This document shows positions 37,004 through 50,034 of a DNA stretch of 64,000 nucleotides, piece after piece. How positions within the stretch are numbered: the stretch's first letter is position 1; every line of letters starts with the position of its first letter. Origin of the DNA: Druceiella hillmani (lineage: Eukaryota > Arthropoda > Insecta > Lepidoptera > Hepialidae). The notes beneath the pieces are model-generated. The model was given only the letters and a program-made list of their open reading frames with translations. It did not search any database and was not told the origin of the DNA. Location of the stretch: NCBI GenBank assembly GCA_039881145.1, contig JAYKKI010000005.1, forward strand, positions 29,013,501-29,077,500. Direction: 5' to 3'. Position numbers and translations under genes: made by a program.

Positions 37004-37964
37004 AACATATTGCTTAAAGGGATTCCGTAATATCAGTGAGATATTCTAGAGAAAGCATAAGAGAAAATTAAAGCCAACTCCATGAAAGTGCTAAGAAAAT
37101 CGTATATGGCGTTCAATTTTAAAAACTGCTGCTGAATATTAGGCGGAAGATAATATGAATTCTCCAATATGGTTGGAAGTAAACAAGAAAATGGTGTAGT
37201 TCTATTCTTAAAGAAATCTGTTTCGTAACGTGATTTGAGTAGCTTTTTCCCATCCTCAGTGATCGTGTAATTCCCGAACTTTTTCAAAATTGCGATTAAT
37301 AATTTAAAATAACGTAACCATTACATCCAAAAGTATAAATTAACTCGAAAATATCGAATGTCTCTTAAAATTAAATTATGGTGAATATACAATCATGATG
37401 GTGAAAATTTTGCTTTTAGAGAAAATGTTTCGAAATTATAGCGCTAACCGGAAAGAAAAGTGGAGAAGGCTTTTGAAAAAATTTTGAACCACAAGCTGAT
37501 GTAAAGTTTATAAAATATGCATATCCATTCCTCCTATTTCCCTCGAGTTTCTCTCGGTGCAGGCAATTCATTCAATAGACGTCGACTTCTTCTTCCAATG
37601 ATTTAAACCTGGGAGAATGTTACTTTTTTAATTGAATCCGCATTCTTGTATACATACGTTTCCATGGCACCTAATTCTCCGTACTTTTATAAGTTTCAAG
37701 TGGTTTAGTTGGTGATATTTGTTTAATACATATATTTCAGGATCACAAATAATATAGGGAGTGATTCAAGTTGGTGGTCAATTACCACGAACTTGAATGT
37801 TGTGTATGACAAGTTGGTGGCTTTTACCATACGGTTTCCGTTATTATTGTAAGCATTATGAAAGCCTTGCACAGTTAATGTAACTTAGATTGTATCTTAT
37901 TATTTTTTTTAAATCAGTGTACAAATACGTTATTAGACAACAGTAACTGCATATAAATATAATT
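37004..37964. other. Non-coding stretch, nothing recognised
   Basis: An 84-codon minus-strand frame (37033-37287) lies here without recognisable domains. It sits where the hAT C-terminus would be on the opposite strand, so it is probably a shadow. Confidence 0.45.
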
Positions 37965-38265
37965 GACTCTTAGCTTGTTTTTCAAATATTGGAAAATAAA
38001 CATAATAATTGTATTTATTATTTTATATAAATATAAAATTACAAATATAATTGACTCTTAGCATACAAATATAATTGTCTCTTAGCTAGTTTTTCAAATA
38101 TTGGAAAATAAACATAATAATTGTATTTATTATTTTATATAAATATAAAATTACAAATATAATTGACTCTTAGCATACAAATATAAATGTATCTTATCTA
38201 GTTTTTCAAATATTGGAAAATAAATATAATAATTGTATTTATAATTTTATATAATTGTAAGTAAG
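37965..38265. repeat. Three-copy tandem repeat, 112-bp unit
   Basis: The landmark GTTTTTCAAATATTGGAAAA occurs at 37977, 38089 and 38201, an exact 112-bp spacing. Units also share TTGACTCTTAGC and a long A+T-rich part with ATAATTGTATTTATTATTTT. The first two full units are nearly identical; the third has more changes. Each unit holds TTGACTCTTAGC or its TTGTCTCTTAGC variant about 30 bp apart, a smaller internal duplication. Confidence 0.93.
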
Positions 38266-38885
38266 GAGCATATATAAATTAACATTATGTCAATAGATTT
38301 TCCGTGACTATTTTTTTGTCTTTACGACCCATTTTCTAAAGTGATAAGCAAAGGTAAATTGAAAATATCCTACAATACTATAATTCTAAATATAGTTTTA
38401 AAGTGCATTTAACACATTTTTTAAAATAAGATAAAAATTGACTTCTTAGTAATATTTCCTGGCTGGGAAAAATGAAACTTCTGTGGTTGTAATCTTTATT
38501 TATTCATAAATGTTAGTTCCACAATCACATACTTCATATTAATATGACTATTTAAATTAGTACATAAATTTATTTTTTAGCCTTTTTTGTTTTTCCTGCA
38601 TTATGATGTTATAATTAAAATTACGTAATATGTGATGAAGAAAGTAATAATAATTTTGTCATCAAATCTATACTAATTACATTTAAATTATTATTTTTAT
38701 TAGACCCATATTATATGCATCTTGACGACACCGTGAAGTGATCACAACGGACATATTTGTTATGAGAGTTACATTTGCGTTGGTACACCAATTAAAAAGG
38801 TATTTATAAAAACCTACGTAAAAACACATAATTCCATCTTTTTTAATAGCCCTAACCATTAAAAAACCCTTACAGAAAAACTTCG

Positions 38886-38960
38886 GGGTCTGTCTGTCTA
38901 TATACGAGTATAATGGCTATTTTCCTCAGCAACTATCTTTGCTCCCAGCTTAAAATTCGG
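38886..38960 (+). repeat. CTCAGCAAC-type dispersed repeat block
   Basis: Partner of the 17.6 kb block in the opposite orientation: GGGTCTGTCTGTC, then CCTCAGCAACTA, then GCTCCCAGCTTAAAATTCGG. It is short and diverged. Confidence 0.35.
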
Positions 38961-41717
38961 CACATTGTAAAATATGTTTGTCCTTATCTATTTCAGGCAA
39001 AATAATTTTGAAAATATTTTTATTTTTATTAAAACGGTGTAAACAATGTGCAGGGGGAGGGGGTGTTCGAAATTTAAAAGTGGAGCAATAAATTTAAATG
39101 TTAATCAACTATGCATTCCAAAACTAATTCTTTTTTACTTAAATCCACATAGTTTATGACTTATCGCTAAAACTGGGAGAAAACTATTATCCTTTACCCC
39201 GAAATATAAATAAAAGTGAAGTAATTTTTTCGAATTGTGTTCAATGTCTGAATACGATTTGATATTCAGATTAAGTTACATTTTATTGCAACCTCACAAG
39301 TTAATTAAATGGAATATTACGGTAACTTCCTCTACATCTTCAAATAGTTTATCCACCTATCCACCACCACCTTCGGTTCAGTTAGCAACAAAGTTACGGC
39401 GAGCAAAGAAAAAAAAATATTGAAATTTCACGCAGGTAATTTCTAGTGTCCATTTAAATCATTCATGAATTCTCTTTAATATCATATTATTATATGATAT
39501 TTCTTATTTCATGAATTTCGTTTAGCACGAAAGGAGGATGATTGTTGAATGTGTGCTCTCCACATGATAGAGCCTACCCTTAATTCCAGAAATATCTTCG
39601 AAATTTTAATATCTCCTTCAATTTCCTCATCCAAGATGTTTCAGAGTGAATGTTTAATTTAGAACAATAAAAAAAATGCCTCATAGCAACAAATTTCAGG
39701 TTAAGTTTGCGCTTTTTGATAAAACTTTCATGCTTTTATCCATATAATATAAAAAAAATTTAATTTTTGGGTATCAAATGAAATGGTGAGTTTATTCTTT
39801 GTCAACCTAACATACTCCTTATTTACTATATTCAATTTCCATTTCTAATAATTTAAATTTTTTTTTGTATTACTTTTAATATATATAAAATTAATATAAT
39901 ACCTTAGTAGTTTTGATTACTATATTTTGAGATGTATAAGTGCCCACTGAATTATTATCATCCGGAAAGTGGAAAATGTGGAAAAAAAATTCGAAATAAT
40001 ATGCAGTTAAACAAAATGTAACAAGCAAGAAGTTATTATGCAATAATTAATTAAAAATGGTCACAAATAGATATTTAAGATTGTATCTAAACATGACGAA
40101 AAACCTCATTAATAATGTGGCATAAAGTGAAAGAAACCGAATAACAGATCAGCTTAATTAAACGTAAAAGTGATTATAATTTTTGGGTTTTAAATATGAG
40201 GAAACATAATATGTACTAAATATCATATACTCATTACAAAAATGAGATTGTATAAATTAAATGCATTAACGAATACATTTAATTTTGCAAACATTACAAA
40301 GAACTGCTTCTAAAACTATTGGCTCGGGGTAATAGTAATGGACACGATGGCCATCGCCATTATATATTTTATAATATGTACAGTTTATAAATTAGTGTGG
40401 TTAAAATATTTTTCACTCATCATAAAGAGTTACAGGTGAAAGTTACATATAAATAATAAACTCATAGCAATTTATAATATCTTTGGTAGTGAACCCTCAA
40501 AGAGTTTTGCTCACATTTCGCGACTTTATCTCACTTTGTGACCAAATTATCCTGAAACTAAATCTACCTTCAGTGAACTGCAATTTTATTTAGATCTTAG
40601 TGCGACCATAAATTATTAGACTATGCTATTTTAAAATCATATATATGCATAACTTATCTTTATAATTTAAGTAACCTTTAATGGCCTTGGAAAAATTAAT
40701 TCTTAACATACTGACATACGTTTATATTAAATTACTTTATTAAACATATTTTTTTAGAAGGCGATCTTAATATAACAGGAACTAAACTTTTGTCCTGCGT
40801 GCTAACATTTAAACGATAAATCAAAGTAAAACTGAATGGATTATTATTACAGATACAGAAAAGTAGGGTTCTGTATCTAATAAGACTCCGTTCAGTTGCT
40901 GTCTGACTCAAGTCTTTATCAATTTGAATTTTGGTCGAAGAGTAATTAAATGGCATCGATTCAGTTCATTCAATACTTTTGGGATGGGTTATCATATTCA
41001 CATATTTTACTATCATATAGTGATTTTAATGTGAAAAATAATAGCCAAAACCCTTAATAACGTCTCTATTATAAATATATGTATTTTTGTTGAATATAAA
41101 ATTATAAAAAACAAAATTATTGTTGGCTTTGTAAAAAGAGCACTATTTATAATTGAACAGAAAAATATTCGACAACACTTATCATATAATTAATACCATT
41201 CAAATTATCTGAGAGCTTCTATTTCTTTATTAATATATAATTCTTCAATAAACATTTTAATAAAATGTATAGGTATAATCTAATGATTATTTAAATAGAA
41301 CAAAAAAGACAGAATTTTATATAAGAAGAAATATACAATAATCAAGGATAAATGGAGATTTTTATTAAGTTCTAAAGATTTGTCGGCTTTTAGAAGTAAT
41401 TTTAAGAGTCCGATTAAAGATTGATGAAACCCCATATCCGAAGTTGAGTAATAAAATATAAGAAGTTTATTTATGAATTTCTAAACAAAATTGTTTTATT
41501 TCGTGAGGAGATACCTGGATAGAAATATTTGTTCAAAACTAAACAGAAAAATGACAAGAAGCATTTAAATTTGATACCCATGTAATCCAGATTTGGGACG
41601 ATCCTGACTAATATTAATATGTTCATTTAATTAAAGCATTGTTTTTCTACAAATAATAAAAATATCTTAATGTAACAAATATCTTAATACACGAAGTCCA
41701 GTTAGATTACCTTCTGG

Positions 41718-41756
41718 CTCTAGTTGTCTTCCGGGCACCCGGATTTAGAACTAGAG
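41718..41756. repeat. Two-part hairpin, CTCTAGTT...CCGGG / CCCGG...AACTAGAG
   Basis: An outer 8-bp stem and an inner 5-bp G+C stem are separated by a 5-6 base internal loop, with a two-base tip. The G+C-rich tip is unusual in this window. No neighbouring gene explains it. Confidence 0.7.
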
Positions 41757-43373
41757 GGAACTTTAGATATGGAATCTACGAAAGAAATAGCTTCCAACTT
41801 TTTCTTTGCTTATCGAAAAGTTAGAAATAGCGAGAGTTTATGGAATAAAAAATTTGAGCTTTTATGACTCACACTAAAGGAGTTGTAGGGGTTTTTACCA
41901 ATCAGAACGTGAGGGACTTATTGCTTGAATATTATTACGAAGTTGTTATAGCGAGAGGTTCTGCTCTTTAAGTGTAGTGCTGCTGTTTTAGTCGATGGAA
42001 CTTTTTATTGTCACTTAATTTTTCCATTCTCCCCACTTGAACTCTTTTAGATTTTTTTTTGCTAGAATCATTCATGGTTAATACATGACATGGCCTGAGC
42101 AATAAACAAGCAGTCGTGGGTAACGAGTGCGGTCCTGTGGAATCCACGCACCTCGACGTACTACCCGTCTCAAATAAAATGCAAATCCCGCGTTGACTTG
42201 AGTTATGAGGGTCGGATGAAACTGAATGGCAGGCAGTTCGTTCCATGATTGGAAGGTATTAAATCCAGATATTGTATTTATCCGAGCAAAAAATGTTTGA
42301 AATATAAATTCCTTAATCTTAAAACATTTTCAAATAAATTAATCTTTTCTGTTTCTTAAAAGCTTAAATGGGACAACGTGGTGAATCTCACTTTTTTGAA
42401 CTAACGTTACTCGTCAATCTTATACCATTATTATTTCTTAAAAAGAAATTATTATCAATTTTAAATATGATTTAAAACCTTTTCCACGCTTCGATCACTT
42501 TTTATGCATTCGTCGTTAGATAAAGAATCAATGCAAAAATAAAGTTCAAAATTGTTTAATTTTTGCTTCACTTTTACACAAACGTTTATTATTTATGCAA
42601 TTGTTAGTATTATCAAAATTATTGTCTCTTGCAACTAATGTAATGTGAGACTGTATATACAAATTATCATAGTAAATATAACTTGATCTCTGTTCAAGAT
42701 CTGAACGTGTCAACAAATAAATTCAAAACTTTAATTCGTAATAATAATCGTGTGATACTAACATACTCAGTGACACATTCTTGTCAACATTTTTCTATTC
42801 GCTTTAAATAGACGAATTAAGATGGGAGTTTTACCGTCATATTTTTAAAATATTAGATACGATAGAATACGAGATGCTGAGTATTCTTTAATTTTTTCTG
42901 ACTGATGTTTTATTTTTTTTTGTTTGTACTCGGATTGCTTACAGTTTTTAAACAAATTTATGTAAACTTTTACTTTTTTTATATAATATGATTCAGCAGA
43001 AGAAGTGAAATATCTTGATACGACATCAAAAGTTGGAAAAGAAATTAAAACATATCAGCCTGGTAATAATCACTACATGATTAAGCATTCACTATTTATC
43101 TCGTTGTTATTAAAAGTTCAGCAAAACAAAACAATCTATGCTTAGGAGGTAACAAGCAAAAACTTAGAAGTAAATAATTGAATAATCATGTCACATCTTA
43201 AGTAATTTTTAATTTTATATATAATATTGTTCACAAAAAGCTTTTACAATATATATATCATTCTCTAGAGCCAATATTTACCAAAATACATTAGAACAGT
43301 CTATGTATGCATATTTGCGTGCATAGAGTCCACATCCCAAAATTATATTACTTCAACCCCGATGGAAGCAAGA

Positions 43374-43778
43374 ATGGAGAACTACGCTAATGCAATAACT
43401 GATAGTGGAAATGAAATTTATATAGCGCACGGTTTGCGCCGTAATACATTTATGGACTTTGTTACCTTGTAATATTTGCATTTTATATATACCTTGACAT
43501 ACTTTTTAATAATGCATCATGGTAAATTTTATTATGTTACGTACTGGTAATTTACATGAGGTAATGTGCTCTGTTCGAGACCTGAACGTGCTCGGACGCG
43601 TGAATATAGTAATCGCATTATGTGATTGGATTGTGCATTTGTAATTACGTAAACACATATTTGTTGCTAAATATTTCGGGAGCATTTTTTGAGATGATTA
43701 TTAATATCGACGAATAATTTCGGCAATTTTCACTGAAGATACCTGTCTGATTTTTCTTGTATCGTTTAATTTATTGTG
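43374..43778 (+). repeat. Dispersed repeat F, copy 1 (partners at 50.4-50.8 and 55.0 kb)
   Basis: Aligns with 50437-50805 from ATGGAGAA(C/G)TAC, through GGAAAT(G/A)AAATTTA, TTCGAG, (A/T)GAACGTG/CACGTGAAT, to GGCAATTTT(C/G)ACTGAAG(A/G)TAC. Identity is about 65-70% in the best blocks. Its first 30 codons read much like the 50 kb frame before a TAA. Later parts are closed by stops in all frames. Confidence 0.6.
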
Positions 43779-43898
43779 CAACAAGCATATATCCACTTTT
43801 AAGGTCTCATTGGATTGTATAATCTTGTAATTTATAAGTTATAGGGTGTGTTATTTGGCATAGAGACTAAGGGCAAACAACAAAATGTGACGTTGAAA

Positions 43899-43912
43899 TT
43901 ATATATATATAT

Positions 43913-43983
<71 letters not shown>
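43899..43983. repeat. (TA)n microsatellite with a short (TACA) insert
   Basis: About 85 bp of TA dinucleotides interrupted once near 43915-43925 by CATACATACATA. Confidence 0.95.
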
Positions 43984-43987
<4 letters not shown>

Positions 43988-44594
43988 GGATTTTTAGTTT
44001 TTATACCATTTCCACTTCACATTACTTTACAATGGGACTTGGGTCACGTCAGGTGTAAATTATAGTTGAAATGAAGCAGAGGAGCTGGCTTTCCTATTTT
44101 GTATCCCACAGTTTAGAAAACATCGCATGTTGTTGAATGTAGTCCACTGCATATTGCTGTTAACTGTCGATATTATTCCATGTAATCTTGGGTTGTCTCC
44201 GAGTATTAATATTTAGAATAAAACATTAAATTTGAGTATGCTTTTCACTATGAAAGCTTTCTCATTTAGGCATATTTCCGTTAGACTATGTCTAAATATT
44301 AAATATATTTTACATTACATTAATATGTTACCTAGTTTGTCTTTGGCACTTGTAGTCAATTTAAAATTTACAACAAATTCATGAGAGTAAATTTGTCATA
44401 AATTAAGGATTTTAAAATTATCGCTATAGTTTTCTGATAAACTTTTTGTAAACTCCTACAAATACTATTTTGTTCATAATTTTCATTGTAGCAAATTCAA
44501 TGGAGGGGATTGAAAAAGAAATATGTATGTATGAACATTTTTAATTGTTTTTAGTTCATCTTTTAAAAAAATTATCTTTATATATTTTTAAGTA
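43984..44594. other. Non-coding stretch, nothing recognised
   Basis: No motif, repeat partner or credible frame seen. Confidence 0.5.
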
Positions 44595-44647
44595 ATTAAA
44601 TGAAACTACGTAATGTATTATTATTTCCACTTTCTTTAAGTTTTTTA

Positions 44648-44688
44648 CCAAGACCTAGCTTTCGTTGTATTACAACATCTTCAGGTGG
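44648..44688 (-). ncRNA. Hammerhead-like motif, left arm (degraded stem III)
   Basis: On the minus strand CCAC precedes CTGAAGA. Stem II GTTGT/ACAAC and GAAA are intact, and GTC marks the cleavage site. Stem III reads AGCTAGGT instead of ACCTAGGT, and the base after the cleavage site is T, so stem I loses its innermost pair. The core is conserved but probably weak. Confidence 0.5.
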
Positions 44689-44746
44689 AATATAAGCAAA
44701 GATTGATCTATTCTATCTTCTCCTGAGTTGTATCTTTGCTAATAGC

Positions 44747-44784
44747 CCACCTGAAGATGTAACACAACGAAACCTAGGTCATGG
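44747..44784 (+). ncRNA. Hammerhead-like motif, right arm (degraded stem II)
   Basis: On the plus strand CCAC (44747-44750), CTGAAGA (44751-44757), GAAA (44769-44772), the palindrome ACCTAGGT and GTC are all present. A three-base loss shortens stem II so that it no longer pairs fully, and ATGG after the cleavage site gives three stem I pairs instead of four. Cleavage is doubtful. Confidence 0.5.
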
Positions 44785-44888
44785 TAAAGAACTTAAAGAA
44801 AGAAGAAATAATACTACATCACGTAGTTTCATTTCATTTTGAATAATGAATTTCTACAAAATTAAGGCCAAAAATATTTAATATTTTA

Positions 44889-47800
44889 AGTGCTATTAAT
44901 TGAGTTACATGCTGGTTAGCATGCTTCTTTATTATTATTTTTATAACGTGCTTTGTAACTATTTAAATTTTCATGTCATAAGATTTCTGAAAAAAAAACT
45001 GCTGTGACAGTTAGGTGGACGGACACGTAGTATATTTTCATCATAATATTATCTACATGTATAGTTGCGTTAGTGGTTATGATTTTGTTCTATGTTTCAT
45101 AAATTTTGTTCATTAATATTATTATATGTCTGGAAATGTCTCAATCTAAGTTAATTATTCCTCCTAAGCTCTAATGTGCCTGTGTTTTCTTACGACATAT
45201 TTCACATATTTATTTCGTAACTAACCCTTAATCCAATCATTTATTCACAATCTGCGTCTTGTCTAAAATATTTAAAAAAAGTTTCATATTGTTTCGTCCA
45301 AAATCTCCTTAACCGAAAGGTTAAATCGGGACGCCTATAGTTTTGTCATAATCCGGCGTTAATCTGTTTATCCTTGTGTCACACACTTGTAGTTTCTATA
45401 GTTTTAGATCTATATAAATTTTGCTAGTAAATGTTTCACATAGACATCTCAATTAATATGTGACAATTTTTTTTATATAATGTTCTCTGTCATAAATATA
45501 AAGTTAGAGTGAAAGAATTCTTTATGACCATATCAATGAGTTGGATTTCATTTAATGGGTACTTTAAGATACAATCCAAGTTTTATTTGCACTCTTTCAT
45601 TTTTAATATCAGTTTGAGAAATATTAGGCTTCGAAGTTGCATGCAATGTGCTCTCAACGCTAATTTTCCATCTACAATTTTTAAAAACTGGAAAAAATTG
45701 TGGATATTAGCATTTTTTTAGTACTTTCAAATGAAATTATTTCGGTCAACAAGCATAAAAAATTTAAAGAGGTACATACAACTGTGGCACCCTATGTTGT
45801 ATGTATTTATTTGTTGTTGGTCTTTTTTATTTTTTTACCAATGACTATATATATGAAAATAGCCACATCGTCATATCTTTTCCAACTTACGCCAACTACT
45901 CAGAAATTAGCTACAAGATAAATTCAAATTATTATTAAATCACCTGGCTTATATCGCTAATGTTAAAAAAGAAATGAGGATAGCTCTTATTATTGTACAC
46001 ATTTTTGGGAGCGCAAATCAGATTTGAAAAGATTTTCAGGACTTGAAAACCTCTTAACTTTTCTTGTTTATACATTTCATCCGATTTAAGGGTTTATCAT
46101 TGGATGAAACATTAAATATAGCATAGCCTCATATTAATTTGGTGTTTAAATATTTTTTTACAAAAAATGAATTGAAGTTTTGAATTATTTGACACGTATA
46201 AGTTTATCGTTTTCATGTATTTCAATACATGTGACATTTTTGAGTGTTGTAGTTTATTAACTATTATTAAATTATGAAAAAAATCGTTTAAAAAAATACC
46301 ATAGAATATTTTCAAAACTAATACCATAGAAATGAATAAAACCTTTAAATAAACCTATTGCAATTTGAGATTCGACGGATAATATAATATATTTTAAATC
46401 TAAAATTGAAATGCGTGTATAAAGTGAATTTTTTTGAGAAAAACAAAACACGGAAAAAACTGGCTCATTTCAAGTAAATTTCATTTAATTAAATAATTTT
46501 TTTAGTGAAAAAAGAGCAGTGATGAAAAATGAAGGAAATTATGGTTTTTGTTATTAATTTTTATTAGATCATATTAATGGATCTTTATATATAGCATGCA
46601 AAATACATATCATTAATATCATAGCTGACACTACTAACTATTTACAACATAGCTGATTTTTATTAAAAACTGGGTGGTTTTCATGGAAGAAAGAATCTAA
46701 GGAGTTGGTATGTACCCGTATTTCGCGTATAAACATTTGACGTTTTGCGAATAAACGTCACATTTGGTCACAGTGTAATGTCAGTCAAGCAAAGACAAAA
46801 CGCTTCCTTGTTGTAAAATTTGGTTTTGTGTTTCGTGAGAAAGTGTAAAAATCATAGCCGAAAGTCAAGTCAATTTAAAAACCATGTTATTTATCAGAAA
46901 TATGTCCATTTTTGTTTGATACTTTTAATATATATTATTCGTAAATAATTCAACGTCATTTAAAGTTAATGAAATATTGAGTGAAGTAACCCTATATTGA
47001 CAATTTTAAACTAAAATATATGATAAAGTTTAATATTCTGTATTGCACATTTCGGTAAGATAAATTTTATATTACGTCAATTTCTAAATAAAATTTTTAT
47101 CGGTTTTTAAAATCATAGGGCAATTTCAAAGTGTGATATAATAGTTTATTCAATAGGCTAAAAATTGTTTGTTAATGATTTTAATTAGATTGCCGAAAAC
47201 CACTTAGTTGGATATCGATATAATATTTACAGCGGTATTGAATCATTTTTCTTATAACCTATACGTTATAAGAAAAATACTAATATATACTAATATTCCA
47301 TATTTTATGTATGGTTATCATAATTCTCTCATTTATTAGCATTTTTATGACTTACTAATTTTTATTTAAAGGTTCGCAACAGTCAAGGCACTTAAAGAAA
47401 AATGAATAAACATATTGAGATATAATAAAAATAACTACATAGCAACATTTTACAATCGACTGCTTTATGATGGGCAAAAATCGATAGAAAAAAATATTTA
47501 AATATGCAGTTTTTCTATAAAAGGCACGCTGTATGCAATAAGCTTTCAACATATTCATCAGTCCTTCGAAAATTTGGTGTCTATATTTCTTGTATAGTAT
47601 GTATACGTTTATGTTATTTTTAATTTTAAAAACTTCTATCTATAATGTGTTTTTTTAGTTAATCCCACATAAGCAAATATTTATCTCTGTTAAATAGGTT
47701 GTTTTATTTTTAAACAATACTATGGTTAGAAATTAATTAGGAAGTTATTAAATCCATATAACATAGGAAAGGCTCATATTGAAATGTTAGAATTTTACAA

Positions 47801-50034
47801 ATTAAAGATATATTACATATTATCTAAATTTTCGATTAGTTTAAAAACTGCCTATTTAGGCTTCCAATCTTTCAGAGCACCTGAAAAGTATATTTATTTT
47901 CAAACAATCTATTCAGGGAGGTCAGTAACATGAAGATAATGTTTGATTAAAAATGTTGATACTATCGATATTGTAAGAAATGGTGCCATAAAATATTTTT
48001 GATAATTAACTCTATTTATATTTATATTTGGCTTGTTGATTTAACGGTCTGTGACGTTTAACACATCGATAGGTGGATGGATGATATCCACACATTAGTA
48101 TCAAAGACAGTTACAAAAATTTAATTTTTTTTGTATCACAGTGCATTTGTATAAACTCATTCCATCCGTTAATGGGGTATTTTGTGAATCCATTTAATTT
48201 TTTAATTTAATATTTTAATCCGTTATATATATCAACTATAAATAAAATTTATTTCAACGATGAATAAATCGATATTTTTCTAATGATCTTATACGGTTAC
48301 ACGCCCACTTCTCATACTTTTCCAAAAGTGAATAATTTATTGAAGGAAACGGATAAAAAATTGCCCTATCCAGTTACGTCACTAAGTGAAATACTAACCT
48401 AATTTGCTCGCAAAATTTCACAACTGAGTGCTAAATAAGAAGAAATGTATGGGAAACTTATTTTTGTAAATGAAAGAATGGCAACATACATTATGTTGCC
48501 GTCTAGGATTAAAATATATATTATTATTGACAATGACATAACATTTTTGACAAGTTTTTGATAATATAAAATACATTTATTTAGGAAAATCCGATATTAT
48601 CAAAACTAAGATTATTATCCAAATGCACAAAAATTTATCTCATTCCGAAAAGACCGCTTCGGAAAGCTGCCGCTTTTGTTACGACATCATTTAGTTAAGA
48701 AATGTTTATATTAAGTGAGTAATGGTATAGTTTTTATGATTTACCACGATGAAGAATTAAAAAAAAAACTTGGAATTGAAACCAAGAAAAATAGATAATA
48801 TTACAAGTACCACAATTTATAATATTAGCATCTCTCTTCCTGAACTGGATAACCTACATATTATTTAAATACTAATATTATGAATCTCTTTATGCAGCTT
48901 TGTAATTCTCCTCTCCTCTTCATATGTTTTAGCAGTGAGTTAGGTTTCCATACAAAATATTTTTGATACGCGTTCCATTAGCTATTGTTGCCTCCATGGG
49001 ATGAACAAACTAGTCGTAGTAGTAGATTTCACAATTTTTTAACCATTACATTTCATATAATTTTCAATTATGCATACAAAATACATGTAAATATACATAC
49101 CGTTGTTTCTGAAAAGACATCTTTCTTAAAAGTCAACTTTTACCAAACTTTTTTTTAGGTTTTGTAAAAGTCGAATTTCAGTGAAATAAGGCGAAATATA
49201 GGCTAAACCTCGGAATGAAAGTAGAAAACTTAATAATTGGGAAAGGTAAAAATTTTCATAGATATTTTCTATGACTTTTAAAAAAGGACTGAAATGTCTG
49301 ATAAGATATCTTGTTAGTTATAATTATCAAATGCTAAAAGTCAATGGAAACAAAAATAGTTTTTCTGCAAATAACTCTGTTCCTTTTCCTTGTATGTCGT
49401 TAGAGGTTGATTCAAAAATTATATTTCATTCAATTTTCTATTGTCTGTCTTCAGTAGTACACTATCAGATGCAGAAGTACACTGTCTTCAGTAGTACGCG
49501 GTAGTACACTATCTTCACAGTCAATATTTGTTAAAAAGATTAGTATTATTAATAAAGTTAAAAAATTGTCTGTTAATAAAAATATTTTAAAAGACACGTA
49601 AGTAAAAGTATTTCAACTTTATTTTATTGAAATTCAACATTTTAAATAAATTAATAGTAAATGTAGGGATTTCATTATATAATGTACTTTTCATACATTT
49701 ATAAACTGAATATACACGGTCAGTATCCGTCTTTTTTAATTTGGCTGATACACTAGCGTGTGTCTTGATGCAAAAACAGTACACTATATTATATATTAAG
49801 ACAAATGTATATTGTCTTGAATACATAAAAAGAAGGTGAAAATATTTTCCTCGTAAAAATATTTATTTTAATTATAAAAATACTCCGCTCTTCCATATCA
49901 ATCTCAAAGTAATAAATCAGATATATTCGTCCAAATGATTTATTTACTATTATTTATAAATATCTTTCATAAATAAACTATTTTTAACTATACTATTGGT
50001 AATAATATTTATACCACATAATTAACTTTCTAAA
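44889..50034. other. Long non-coding stretch with one hairpin
   Basis: Over 5 kb with no recognised mobile element, RNA or exon. The perfect hairpin at 47245-47278 is the only clear structure. Confidence 0.5.
47245..47278. repeat. Perfect inverted repeat, 14-bp arms
   Basis: ATTTTTCTTATAAC (47245-47258) is the exact reverse complement of 47265-47278, with a six-base loop. Confidence 0.85.

Larger units (their letters stand above)
38266..43373. other. Long non-coding stretch with few landmarks
   Basis: Contains the CTCAGCAAC-type block (38886-38960) and the hairpin at 41718-41756. A minus-strand frame at 41968-42246 is G+C-richer than its surroundings but has no known motif. Nothing else is recognised over 5 kb. 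Confidence 0.45.
44595..44888. mobile_element. Palindromic element made of two Penelope-type tips
   Basis: The left arm (about 44595-44712) and right arm (about 44737-44888) are imperfect inverted copies of the same sequence that forms the 3' end of the Penelope-like element at 4863-5033. They share AAATGAAACTACGT, TTTC.TTGTATTACAACATC and TCAGGTGG, and TAGCAAAGAT near the centre. The central spacer is about 25 bases. The right arm also carries the outer part (AATTTCTACAAAATTAA) seen at 4.88 kb. Each arm contains a hammerhead-like motif, pointing away from the centre. There is no coding sequence. This looks like a minimal non-autonomous derivative or a rearranged insertion end of the Penelope family. 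Confidence 0.8.

Noticed and set aside
37033..37287. Minus-strand 84-codon frame next to the hAT remnant
   Set aside because: Lies where the hAT C-terminus would be on the other strand and shows no motif.
37965..38265. CRISPR-like array
   Set aside because: The units are contiguous 112-bp tandem repeats without unique spacers, in a eukaryotic context.
41968..42246. 92-codon minus-strand frame, fairly G+C-rich
   Set aside because: No recognised domain, no splice signals and no similar sequence in the window. A host exon is possible but cannot be supported.
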